NCBI GenBank assembly: GCA_947626995.1
Contig: CANQUI010000003.1
Location: 1 to 64,000, forward strand
DNA from: an uncultured Eisenbergiella sp.
Lineage (GTDB): Bacteria; Bacillota; Clostridia; Lachnospirales; Lachnospiraceae
Direction of reading: 5' to 3'
Length of the DNA stretch: 64,000 nucleotides
Shown: positions 33,888-42,179 of the stretch, one piece after another
Layout of the letters: every line of letters starts with the position of its first letter
Position numbering within the stretch: the stretch's first letter is position 1
The notes under the pieces: generated by a model
What the model was told of the DNA's origin: nothing
Seen by the model: the letters and a program-made list of their open reading frames with translations, nothing else
Database searches by the model: none
Position numbers and translations under genes: made by a program

Positions 33888-34556
33888 ATGAGAAAATATT
33901 CGATTTTGGGCATTTCACTCACGGATCATTCGGCGAGAGAGGGAGTCAGGATCGCAGAGGGATTTTTAAACAGCGGCGTCCTGAACACGGTAGCGTGTCT
34001 TACCTCTCAGGCGCTGGCACAGGTCGCCCAGGACGAGGAACGGAAGCTTTTGCTGGAGGCTACGGATCTGACGTTCTGCGCGGAGCCGGATATTCTGGAG
34101 GCGGCGGATCTTGCGGGAGCCGGACGGGTCCGGGAGATCGAGCATCAGATCTTCCTGCGTCTGCTGCTGCGGCGGCTGGCCAGAAGACAGGATTCCATCT
34201 ATCTGCTGGGAGGGACCGTTGAACAGGCGGAAGCGCTGCGGGAAGCCCTGGTGACGCAACAGGAGGATCTGCATCTTGTGGGATGCAGCGGCTATGAGGA
34301 ATTTGACTCCCGGCCGGAGCGGTTGATGAACGCGCTCAACGAATCCGCTCCCCGGGTGATTCTGTCCAGAATGACGTGGCCGGAAGATCTGGATCTGATG
34401 CATGAGGGCCGGCGTTATTTGAACGCGGAGATGTGGCTCGCGCTGTCGGAGAAGTCTTTTCCCGGAAAGTCGCGCCAGTCGGTTTTGGAGACCATTCGAA
34501 AAAAAATATTCCAGAAAAAGGTAAACGAGTATAACGAAGAGAAGGCGGCCCGCTGA
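33888..34556 (+). CDS. WecG/TagA/CpsF-like protein with eroded glycosyltransferase signature
   Basis: A 222-residue protein with the outline of the WecG/TagA/CpsF family: an ILGISLTD start, a Thr-containing TVACLTSQALAQV helix, and YLLGGTVEQAEALREAL followed by the VGCSGYEEF turn. The family's T-x-N and D-G-x-G active-site motifs, however, read TSQ and AEPDILEA, so TagA-type N-acetylmannosaminyl transfer is doubtful. Strong GGGGGATG site before ATG 33888. Monocistronic: it has its own promoter, and a terminator overlaps its stop codon. Family assignment is by pattern only. Confidence 0.6.
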   Translation: MRKYSILGISLTDHSAREGVRIAEGFLNSGVLNTVACLTSQALAQVAQDEERKLLLEATDLTFCAEPDILEAADLAGAGRVREIEHQIFLRLLLRRLARRQDSIYLLGGTVEQAEALREALVTQQEDLHLVGCSGYEEFDSRPERLMNALNESAPRVILSRMTWPEDLDLMHEGRRYLNAEMWLALSEKSFPGKSRQSVLETIRKKIFQKKVNEYNEEKAAR

Positions 34557-34570
34557 TGCGGACCGCTTTT
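34544..34570 (+). terminator. terminator overlapping the WecG-like stop codon
   Basis: GCGGCCCGC (about 34546-34554), loop TGAT region, GCGGACCGC, then TTTT. One central mismatch. The stem includes the last codons and stop. Confidence 0.65.
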
Positions 34571-34664
34571 CAGCCGGTTTTTGGGGTTTCCTGATAACTT
34601 TGCATAAATTTTTTGCGATTTCCTATAGCTTTTTTTGTGATTATCTTTTAAAATGTAAAAAGGG

Positions 34665-34706
34665 TATAGTTTTTTGTTTTTTGAAGCGACCGGGTCGCTT
34701 TCTTTT
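34665..34706 (+). promoter_or_regulatory. possible promoter with leader hairpin before PucR-like gene
   Basis: TATAGT (34665-34670) has a poor -35. AAGCGAC (34684-34690), loop CGG, GTCGCTT (34694-34700), TCTTTT follows, about 23 bases before the start codon. If transcription starts near 34677 the hairpin would stand at the 5' end and could attenuate; otherwise it is a second terminator of the upstream gene. Confidence 0.4.
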
Positions 34707-34728
34707 ACGTTAGCGGAGGAAGAGGGGT

Positions 34729-35814
34729 ATGATTTCAAATCAGATTTTACAGAACACGGTGGAGGGGATTAAGGCAATCGCAAGAGTGGAGTTAGGCGTC
34801 GTCGATGTGGACGGCAAGGTGGTGGCGTCCACGACGGAGGAAATGGAGCGGTACGCCCCGACGGCCAGAGCTTTTGTGGATTCACCGGCGGACAGCCAGG
34901 AAGTACAGGGAAATCAGTTCTTCAAAATATACGATGAGCAGCAGCTGGAGTTCATTCTGATCGCCGGCGGCGCCGGAGAGAATATCTACATGCTGGGGAA
35001 GATGGCGGCGTTTCAGATCCAGAATCTGCTGGTGGCGTATAAAGAACGTTTCGATAAGGACAATTTCATTAAGAACCTGCTGTTGGACAATCTGCTGCTG
35101 GTGGACATTTACAGCAGGGCCAAGAAGCTGCATATTCCCGCCGATGCGGACCGGGTGGTGCTGATTGTGGAGAGCGGCAGCAGGGACACCAACACGCTGG
35201 AAATGGTGCGGGCCGCTTTTACGGGAAGCTCCCGGGATTTTGTGACGGCGGTGGACGAAAACAGCGTGATCATCGTCAAGGAATTATCCGACGGGGACGA
35301 CAGCCGCGAGATCGAAAAGACGGCGTCTTATATTCTGGAGTATCTGCACGACGAGGGGCTGACGGACAACCGCGTGGCCTACGGCACCATTGTCAAAGAG
35401 ATCAAGGAGGTCAGCCGTTCCTACAAGGAGGCGAAGATGGCGCTGGACGTGGGGAAGATCTTTTTTGATGAGCGCGCGGTGGTGGCTTACAGCGAGCTGG
35501 GGATCGGACGTCTGATCTATCAGCTGCCGATCCCTCTGTGCAAGATGTTCATCCGGGAGATCTTCGGCGGCAAGAGCCCCGATGAGTTCGATGAGGAAAC
35601 GCTGATGACCATCAGCAAATTTTTTGAAAACAGCCTGAATGTTTCGGAGACCAGCCGGCAGCTTTTCATTCACCGCAATACGCTGGTCTATCGGCTGGAT
35701 AAGCTGCAAAAGGGCACCGGCCTGGATTTGCGGGTGTTTGAAGATGCCATCACCTTCAAGATTGCGCTGATGGTAGTGAAATACATGAAATATATGGAAA
35801 CGTACGAATATTAG
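34729..35814 (+). CDS. PucR/CdaR-type transcriptional regulator with C-terminal HTH
   Basis: A 361-residue regulator with the layout of the sugar-diacid/PucR family: an N-terminal sensing region (about 1-110, with VELGVVDVDGKVVAST), a central GGDEF-like fold (about 135-270), and a C-terminal helix-turn-helix (about 300-350; LNVSETSRQLFIHRNTLVYRL in part) of the PucR C-terminal type. Not related to the YbbR protein also called CdaR at 53725-55002. It lies 14 bases before ftsE, so it may be co-transcribed with the division genes or control them. Ligand unknown. Confidence 0.8.
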   Translation: MISNQILQNTVEGIKAIARVELGVVDVDGKVVASTTEEMERYAPTARAFVDSPADSQEVQGNQFFKIYDEQQLEFILIAGGAGENIYMLGKMAAFQIQNLLVAYKERFDKDNFIKNLLLDNLLLVDIYSRAKKLHIPADADRVVLIVESGSRDTNTLEMVRAAFTGSSRDFVTAVDENSVIIVKELSDGDDSREIEKTASYILEYLHDEGLTDNRVAYGTIVKEIKEVSRSYKEAKMALDVGKIFFDERAVVAYSELGIGRLIYQLPIPLCKMFIREIFGGKSPDEFDEETLMTISKFFENSLNVSETSRQLFIHRNTLVYRLDKLQKGTGLDLRVFEDAITFKIALMVVKYMKYMETYEY

Positions 35815-35828
35815 GAGAGGAAAGAAAT

Positions 35829-36566
35829 TTGGGACCTTTTGAAAAGAAACGGAAGAAAAAAAGAGACAGTCACGACGCAATCATGCTGGAGAATGTGACA
35901 AAATCCTATTCCAAGGGCGTGCCCGCTCTGGATGGGGTGAGTATTACCGTAAAGAAAGGAGAATTCGTATTTATCGTAGGAGACAGCGGATCCGGCAAGT
36001 CCACGCTCATCCGGCTGCTCATGCGGGAACTGACGCCCACCAGCGGCAGAGTGGTGGTACAGGGCATGGACGTAGGCCGTCTGAAGCACCGCCAGGTACC
36101 CAGATTCCGCCGGAATATCGGGATCGTCTTTCAGGACTTCCGTCTGTTGAGCGACCGGAATGTTTATGAAAACGTAGCTTTCGCACAGCGTATCGTACAG
36201 ACGCCGGCGAAGGAGATCCGCAAAAACGTGACCAATGCCCTGACGGTGGTGGGACTGGCGGGCAAGTACAAAGCCAAGACCAACCAGCTTTCCGGCGGCG
36301 AGCAGCAGAGAGTCGCGGTGGCCCGGGCGCTGGTGAACAATCCGCCGATCCTTCTGGCCGATGAGCCCACCGGGAATCTGGATCCGAAAAATTCCTGGGA
36401 TATCATGCAGCTTTTGAAACGGATCAACGAGGAGATGGGAACCACCATTATAGTGGTGACGCACAACCGGGAGATCGTAAACGCCATGCAGAAACGCGTG
36501 ATCACGATCAAGAAGGGCGTCGTCATCAGCGACGAAGAAAAGGGCGGATATATCGATGAGGATTAG
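35829..36566 (+). CDS. ftsE: Cell division ATP-binding protein FtsE
   Basis: A 245-residue ABC ATPase that with FtsX switches on peptidoglycan hydrolases at the septum. Walker A GDSGSGKST, Q-loop IVFQDFRLL, signature LSGGEQQRVAVARAL and Walker B ILLADEPTGNLD are intact. TTG 35829 is chosen because AGGAGAGGAAAG (35813-35824) is correctly spaced; it adds a basic N-terminal extension before the usual start near MLENVTKSY (ATG 35883), which has no site. The stop overlaps ftsX by 11 bases. Confidence 0.94.
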   Translation: MGPFEKKRKKKRDSHDAIMLENVTKSYSKGVPALDGVSITVKKGEFVFIVGDSGSGKSTLIRLLMRELTPTSGRVVVQGMDVGRLKHRQVPRFRRNIGIVFQDFRLLSDRNVYENVAFAQRIVQTPAKEIRKNVTNALTVVGLAGKYKAKTNQLSGGEQQRVAVARALVNNPPILLADEPTGNLDPKNSWDIMQLLKRINEEMGTTIIVVTHNREIVNAMQKRVITIKKGVVISDEEKGGYIDED

Positions 36567-37455
36567 CACATTTTTTTACACGTTAAAACAGGGAATTGTC
36601 AATATTTTTCGAAACAAATGGTTTTCTCTGGCATCGATAGCCACCATCAGCTCCTGTTTGTTCCTGTTCGGCCTTTTCTATACGGTGATTGCGAATTTTC
36701 AGTATATCATCAAGACGGCGGAGGGAGAGATGTCCGTTACCGCCTTTTTGCAGGAGGACGCCACCCAGGAGCAGATCGATCAGCTGGGCGAAATGATCCG
36801 CAGCAGGCCGGAAGTATCGGAGGCCGATTTCATCTCCGACGAGCAGGCGTGGGCGGAGTGGGCGCCGGAAAATATCGGCGAGGATTATATGGATATTTAC
36901 GCCGAAAATCCGTTTGAAGGCATGAACAGCTATGAGATCTACATGAACGATGTGGAACAGCAGCAGAGCCTGGTGGACTGGCTGCAGTCTCTGCCGGATG
37001 TCTCCGAGGTGCATTATTCCGAAGTCACCGCCACGACGCTGACCGGGGTAAACGCCATTGTGGCGTACGTATCGGTGGGAATCATTGTGATTTTGCTCCT
37101 GGTATCCATCTTTTTGATCAACAATACGGTGATCATCGGGATTTCCGTCCGCCGGCAGGAGATCGAGATCATGAAGGGCATCGGGGCCACGGACTTTTTT
37201 GTCCGCTCTCCGTTTGTGATTGAGGGCATTGTGATCGGCCTGATCGGTTCCGTGATTCCTCTGACGGCGATTTATTTCATCTATATAGAAGTGATAAATT
37301 ATGTGGGGATCCAGTTCCCCGCGCTTACCGGGCTGCTTCAGTTTTTGCCGGTAAAAGACGTCTATCGGCTTCTGCTTCCGCTTTCCCTTGGCATCGGCGC
37401 CGGGATCGGTTTCCTGGGAAGCTTTATCACAGTGCGAAAACATCTTCGTGTGTAA
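36556..37455 (+). CDS. ftsX: Cell division protein FtsX
   Basis: A 299-residue membrane protein of the FtsX/MacB permease fold: four membrane segments (about 22-45, 175-200, 222-250, 270-292) with a large extracytoplasmic loop after the first (about 46-170), which in Gram-positives contacts the hydrolase or its activator. It overlaps ftsE and is followed 12 bases later by an M23 hydrolase gene, its likely effector. Confidence 0.95.
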   Translation: MRISTFFYTLKQGIVNIFRNKWFSLASIATISSCLFLFGLFYTVIANFQYIIKTAEGEMSVTAFLQEDATQEQIDQLGEMIRSRPEVSEADFISDEQAWAEWAPENIGEDYMDIYAENPFEGMNSYEIYMNDVEQQQSLVDWLQSLPDVSEVHYSEVTATTLTGVNAIVAYVSVGIIVILLLVSIFLINNTVIIGISVRRQEIEIMKGIGATDFFVRSPFVIEGIVIGLIGSVIPLTAIYFIYIEVINYVGIQFPALTGLLQFLPVKDVYRLLLPLSLGIGAGIGFLGSFITVRKHLRV

Positions 37456-37467
37456 GAGGGAAACGGA

Positions 37468-38682
37468 ATGAAAAAAAAGGTGAGGACGCTGGCGATGGTC
37501 TGCGCTCTCGCGCTGGCAGCGGGGGCGTTTGCGCCGGGCAGCTTTGTGTACGCCAAGTCGCTGGAGGAGAGTATTCAGGAAAAACAGGCGGCCATCAGCG
37601 AGGCGGAAAACGAAAAGAAAAAACTGCAGTCCGGTCTTTCCGATATCAAGGCGCTGGTCAATCAGCTGGAGGCGTCCAAAAAGAACCTCCAGTCCTATGT
37701 GACGCAGCTGGATAGTCAGGTTGCCGAACTGGAAGAAAAAATACAGGATCTGCAGGAGCAGATCAGCCAGAAGAAAAAAGAGATCGAACAGGCCAAGGCC
37801 GACACCCAGGCCGCCCAGGAGGTGGCCGATCAGCAGTATGACGATATGAAATCCCGTCTGCGGTATTTGTACACAAACAGTAAGGACGGGGGATATCTGG
37901 ACGTGCTGTTTGAGGCGCGCAGCTTTGGCGATATGGTCAATCAGGCGGAGTACGTGGAGCGTTTAAACGCCTACGACAGCCAAAAACTGAACGAATTCGA
38001 GCAAAATGTGGAATATCTGAAGCTTTGCCGGCAGACGCTGGAGGAAGAGGAAGAGGTACTAAAGGAGGCGGAATCCAGCCTGCAGAACGAACAGGATTCG
38101 GTAAACGCCCTGATCAGTGAAAAAAGCGCGCAGATCGCGTCCTATCAAAAGGACATCAACGGACAGGCCGCTTCGATCCAGGAATATGAGGATCTGATCG
38201 CGCAGGAGACCGAGGTCATCACCGCGCTGGAAAAGGCCGTGGCGGAGGACAAGGCCAAACTGGCGGAACAGAACCGCATGAAATATGACGGGGGGATGTT
38301 CCAGATGCCCTGCCCCGGTTATAAGAGGGTTTCGGATGATTACGGAAACCGGATCCACCCCATCACCGGCAAGCCGCAGTTCCACAACGGCATTGATTTT
38401 GCCGCCGCTTCCGGAACGGCTATTCTGGCCGCCTATGACGGCAAAGTGGTGGCGGCCACGTACAACAGTTCCATGGGCAACTATGTGATGATCGATCACG
38501 GGGACGATCTTTACACCATTTATATGCACGCTTCCCAGTTGTATGTTTCCGCCGGACAGACGGTTACGAAGGGAGAAAAGATAGCCGCGGTGGGCGCTAC
38601 GGGAAGAGCCACCGGCCCTCATCTCCATTTTTCCGTCAGGTTAAACGGCAGCTATACGAGCCCGTGGAATTATCTCAAATAA
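37468..38682 (+). CDS. Coiled-coil M23 peptidase (EnvC-like murein hydrolase)
   Basis: A 404-residue secreted protein: signal peptide (about 1-29, ending SFVYA), long coiled coil (about 30-260, rich in Glu/Lys/Gln heptads), and a C-terminal M23 LytM domain. The zinc ligand motifs are HNGIDF...ASG (His and Asp), and GPHLHFSVR (HxH); MIDHGDDLYTIYMH is also conserved. With catalytic ligands present it should be an active endopeptidase, unlike E. coli EnvC, which only activates amidases. Its place after ftsEX suggests FtsX controls it at the septum. Confidence 0.92.
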   Translation: MKKKVRTLAMVCALALAAGAFAPGSFVYAKSLEESIQEKQAAISEAENEKKKLQSGLSDIKALVNQLEASKKNLQSYVTQLDSQVAELEEKIQDLQEQISQKKKEIEQAKADTQAAQEVADQQYDDMKSRLRYLYTNSKDGGYLDVLFEARSFGDMVNQAEYVERLNAYDSQKLNEFEQNVEYLKLCRQTLEEEEEVLKEAESSLQNEQDSVNALISEKSAQIASYQKDINGQAASIQEYEDLIAQETEVITALEKAVAEDKAKLAEQNRMKYDGGMFQMPCPGYKRVSDDYGNRIHPITGKPQFHNGIDFAAASGTAILAAYDGKVVAATYNSSMGNYVMIDHGDDLYTIYMHASQLYVSAGQTVTKGEKIAAVGATGRATGPHLHFSVRLNGSYTSPWNYLK

Positions 38683-38702
38683 GATACGACGCGCGTTCCC
38701 AG

Positions 38703-38741
38703 ACCGGAAGAAGAAAGAGTCTAATTTTCTTTTTCCGGTTA
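38703..38741 (+). terminator. terminator after M23 peptidase gene
   Basis: ACCGGAAGAAGAAA (from 38703) pairs with TTTTCTTTTTCCGGT (ending 38739); the A/T-rich stem is followed by TATATTATA. It may allow partial read-through to the S41 protease. Confidence 0.6.
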
Positions 38742-38779
38742 TATTATATAGGGATATCAGCAGGCAGGAGTGATAAGAA

Positions 38780-40057
38780 ATGAACGATAAAAGAAGTCTG
38801 GCCGGAGGAATTGTGATCGGCGTTGTTCTGACATTGCTTCTGGGTTCCGGTTTTTTTGCCGGCAGAACCCTTTATCAGGCGTTTGCCCCCAAAAATGCGG
38901 CAGACAATACCGGGATTTCTTCCAACGCTCCGGCGTTTGGCAGCAATACGGTGCAAAAAATCGGCGTGCTGGAGGAGCTGATCGAGGATTATTACCTGGA
39001 AGAATGGGATAAACAGGATCTGGAAGAGGGCGTATATAAAGGTCTGGTGGAGGCCCTGGAGGATCCTTATTCCGCCTATTATTCGGAAGCGGAGCTGGCG
39101 GAACTGCAGCGAAGAAATCAGGGGATCTATTATGGGATCGGCGCCAGGGTGTCTCTGGATGCGGATACCGGGTTTGCCAGAATCACCGACGTACCGGATC
39201 ATACGCCCGCCCAGGAGGCAGGACTTCTGGAGGGGGATCTGATCTGCCAGGTAGACAATAAGGACGTGACGGGGATGGATTTAAGCTCCATCGTGGCGGA
39301 AGTAAAAGGGGAGGAGGGGACCATCGTCCATCTCACCGTGATCCGGGACGGGGAGAACGATTATCTGGAATTTGACGTAAAACGCTGTAAGCTGGACGAT
39401 GAGACCGTCACCTACGAAATGAAAGAAGACGGGATCGGGTATATTCAGATCCAGGAATTTGACGACGTGACGGTGGACCAGTTCACGGACGCGCTGGCAA
39501 CCTGCAGGGGGCAGGGGATGTGCGGGCTGATTTTGGATCTGCGGGGCAATCCGGGCGGGAATCTTACCACAGTCTGCGAAATCGCCCGGATGCTTCTTCC
39601 CGAGGGACTGATCGTGTACACGGAAGATAAGAACGGAAACCGGGAAGAATATTTCTGCGACGGGCAGCATCCGCTGAATCTTCCGCTTGTGGTGCTGGTG
39701 GACAGAAACAGCGCTTCCGCGTCGGAAATACTGGCCGGAGCCATTCAGGATTATCAGATTGGCACACTGGTGGGAACGACGACGTTCGGCAAGGGGGTCG
39801 TACAGCGTATCATGCGCCTGTCCGACGGATCGGCCGTGAAGCTGACCGTGAGCAGATATTATATGCCAAACGGCCATAACATCCATCAGATCGGGATCGA
39901 ACCGGACCTCGAAGTCCCCTTTGATCCGGAGCTTTACCGGGAGGACGGGACGGATAACCAGTTAAACCGCGCCCTGGAGGTGTTAAAGGAGAAAATGGAG
40001 GATTCACGCGCCAAGCCGCCTGCGCTGTTTTTGGAAGACCAAGATGTAGCACAGTAG
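38780..40057 (+). CDS. S41 C-terminal processing protease (CtpA-like)
   Basis: A 425-residue membrane-anchored serine protease. One N-terminal membrane segment (about 9-30), a PDZ domain (about 115-195, with GIGARVSLDADTGFARITDV in part), and the S41 core with nucleophile Ser in RNSASASEILAGA and catalytic Lys in TTFGKGVVQ. Such proteases degrade or mature cell-wall hydrolases and their regulators, which fits its place after ftsEX and the M23 hydrolase. Its 3' end overlaps the convergent MATE gene by 54 bases. Confidence 0.93.
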   Translation: MNDKRSLAGGIVIGVVLTLLLGSGFFAGRTLYQAFAPKNAADNTGISSNAPAFGSNTVQKIGVLEELIEDYYLEEWDKQDLEEGVYKGLVEALEDPYSAYYSEAELAELQRRNQGIYYGIGARVSLDADTGFARITDVPDHTPAQEAGLLEGDLICQVDNKDVTGMDLSSIVAEVKGEEGTIVHLTVIRDGENDYLEFDVKRCKLDDETVTYEMKEDGIGYIQIQEFDDVTVDQFTDALATCRGQGMCGLILDLRGNPGGNLTTVCEIARMLLPEGLIVYTEDKNGNREEYFCDGQHPLNLPLVVLVDRNSASASEILAGAIQDYQIGTLVGTTTFGKGVVQRIMRLSDGSAVKLTVSRYYMPNGHNIHQIGIEPDLEVPFDPELYREDGTDNQLNRALEVLKEKMEDSRAKPPALFLEDQDVAQ

Positions 40058-41365
40058 GTGCACCGCCGCGGTGAGCACCCAGCTGATCAGATAGGAGAGG
40101 AAAAGCGTTTCCAGCGTATGGGAGTAGCGGAAAACGGTAAAGATCCAAAGGACCCGAAACCCGCACGCCCCGGTCAGAGAGACCAGCGTAGGCAGAATGG
40201 AGTATCCCATACCCCGCAGGGAACCCACCAGCACATCCATGACTCCGCAGGCAAAATAGGGGACGCAGATATAGGCCATACGGGTCAGGCCATAGGCGAT
40301 GACCTGCGGGTCGGAAGAATAGATTCCCAGAAGCTGCCGCCCGAAAATGTAGGCGCCGTTTCCCAAAACCAGTCCGATGAGCGTGACGATGGCAAGACAT
40401 AAAAGCAGGACCCGGTTGATTCGCGCCGTCTTGCCTGCACCGTAGTTTTGGCTGGTAAAGCTCAGCGCCGTCTGGTGCAGCGCGTTCATCGCCGTATAGA
40501 CAAAGCCTTCGATATTGGCCGCCGCAGTGCTGCCCGCCATGGCCACCGATCCGAAGGAATTGATAGAGGACTGGATGAGCACATTGGAGATGGAAAAGAT
40601 CGCGCCCTGCATACCGGCGGGGAGCCCGATCCGGATCATCTGCCTCAGCCTTTCCGGAGAGATCTTCAGACGGCCGGGATAGAGCCGAAAGCAGCCTTCG
40701 CTTTTCATCAGCGAAAGGAAGATCAGCCCGGCGGATACGACCTGGGACAGCACCGTGGCCAGCGCCACGCCCGCCACGCCCAGCCCAAACTGGATGACGA
40801 AGACCAGATTCAGGATCACGTTTAAGATGCCTGCCAGAAGGAGATAATACAGAGGGCGGCGGGTGTCGCCGATGGCCCGCAGGATTGCGGAACCGAAATT
40901 GTAGAGCATAATGACGGGCATCCCGATAAAATAGATGCGCATATATAACGTGGCCTGAGGCAGCACATCGCCGGGCGTCCCCATCAGGGTCAGCAGCGGA
41001 CCGGCGAGGAAAAGGCCCAGGACGATCAGGATGCAGCCGCTGACAAGGCTGGTCAGAACGGAGGTGTGTACCGTTTCACTGACCAGGTCTTCTTTTTTTG
41101 CGCCATAGTAATTGGCCACCATGACGTTGGTGCCCACGGAAAGTCCGATGAAAAGATTGACTAACAGGTTGATGAGGGCGCTGGTGGAGCCCACCGCGGC
41201 CAGCGCTTCATGTCCGGCAAAGCGTCCCACTACGATGACGTCCGCCGCGTTGAACAAAAGCTGCAAAACGCCGGATAACATCAGCGGAAGTGAAAACAGA
41301 AGGATCTTGCCAAGCAAAGGTCCGTTGCACATATCGATTTCAAACGATTTTTTTGCGGTCTTCAT
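40004..41365 (-). CDS. MATE family efflux transporter
   Basis: A 453-residue, 12-helix multidrug and toxin extrusion family transporter, expected to export cationic compounds by Na+ or H+ antiport. MATE features include an N-terminal GPLLGKILLFSLPLMLSGVLQ in part, the FIGLSVGTNVMVANYYGAK loop, and the repeat in the second half (ALHQTALSFTSQNYGA). The start at 41365 has GGAGGAAGAG before it on the - strand; upstream extensions have no support. It converges with ctpA and overlaps its end by 54 bases; substrate unknown. Confidence 0.93.
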   Translation of the reverse strand: MKTAKKSFEIDMCNGPLLGKILLFSLPLMLSGVLQLLFNAADVIVVGRFAGHEALAAVGSTSALINLLVNLFIGLSVGTNVMVANYYGAKKEDLVSETVHTSVLTSLVSGCILIVLGLFLAGPLLTLMGTPGDVLPQATLYMRIYFIGMPVIMLYNFGSAILRAIGDTRRPLYYLLLAGILNVILNLVFVIQFGLGVAGVALATVLSQVVSAGLIFLSLMKSEGCFRLYPGRLKISPERLRQMIRIGLPAGMQGAIFSISNVLIQSSINSFGSVAMAGSTAAANIEGFVYTAMNALHQTALSFTSQNYGAGKTARINRVLLLCLAIVTLIGLVLGNGAYIFGRQLLGIYSSDPQVIAYGLTRMAYICVPYFACGVMDVLVGSLRGMGYSILPTLVSLTGACGFRVLWIFTVFRYSHTLETLFLSYLISWVLTAAVHLLCYILVFQKQRRRLGA

Positions 41366-41503
41366 TTTGCACTCTTCCTCCTTCGTCCCGGATATTCTAG
41401 TCCTTTTTCCCCCTGAAATCAAGAGAAAAAAGGGAATTCGTCCATCCGGCGCGGGAGGCGTTTGGCATCGGATGGATACAGAGGAAACGGAGGCATTAAA
41501 AAG

Positions 41504-42004
41504 ATGGAATATCTGGAGCATGATTGCTGCGCCCTGGGCCCAATCACCCTGGCCGGCGAAGGGGATTTTCTGACCGGCCTGTGGTTTGACGGACAGAAAC
41601 ATTTCGGCGCGCATCTGTCAAAAGATGCAGAATACGGACATCTTCCTGTTTTCGACCGGACCCGGTTGTGGCTGGACCGTTACTTTGAGGGGATCGAGCA
41701 GCAAAGCCCGCCCTGGCTCTGCCTGCGGGGCACGGCGTTTCAACGGGAGGTCTGGCAGATCCTGCGCCGGATTCCCTACGGCCGGGTGACGACCTATGGG
41801 CAGATTGCAGCGCAGCTTGCGCAGGACAAAGGCGTGGCGGCGATGTCCGCACGGGCGGTGGGAAACGCGGTGGCGCGCAATCCCATCTCGATCCTGGTGC
41901 CCTGTCACAGGGTGGTGGGCAGCGGCGGACGCCTGACAGGATACGCGGGCGGGATCGAAAGAAAGGCCCGGCTGCTGGCGCTGGAGGGCGCAAACTTCCG
42001 GTAA
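41504..42004 (+). CDS. ogt: Methylated-DNA-protein cysteine methyltransferase (Ogt)
   Basis: A 166-residue suicide enzyme that takes alkyl groups from O6-methylguanine. The acceptor Cys is C134 in [10 protein letters not shown]; the helix-turn-helix arginine finger region ([25 protein letters not shown]) is complete. ATG 41504 is 10 bases after CGGAGG. It ends just before the SOS box of uvrBA, grouping two DNA-repair activities. Confidence 0.95.
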   Translation: MEYLEHDCCALGPITLAGEGDFLTGLWFDGQKHFGAHLSKDAEYGHLPVFDRTRLWLDRYFEGIEQQSPPWLCLRGTAFQREVWQILRRIPYGRVTTYGQIAAQLAQDKGVAAMSARAVGNAVARNPISILVPCHRVVGSGGRLTGYAGGIERKARLLALEGANFR

Positions 42005-42019
42005 AAGACAGCAGAAAAA

Positions 42020-42033
42020 AGAACAAATGTTCT
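42020..42033. promoter_or_regulatory. LexA (SOS/DinR) box upstream of uvrBA
   Basis: A-GAAC-AAAT-GTTC-T: perfect GAACNNNNGTTC palindrome, the core of the Gram-positive LexA box. It is just before TATACT hexamers at 42042-42047 and 42066-42071. LexA would repress uvrB-uvrA until DNA damage. Confidence 0.88.
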
Positions 42034-42179
42034 AAATGCACTATACTTTTCAGGCGGTTTATGCTATACTTGCTACGTGCCCACGGACAGGACAGGATAG
42101 CGGCGGCGGAGCCGCATAAGCTGCGGCTTGCCATAAGAAGGCTTCGCTGTCCGGAAAGGATCATAGGGAGGTGACTCGG

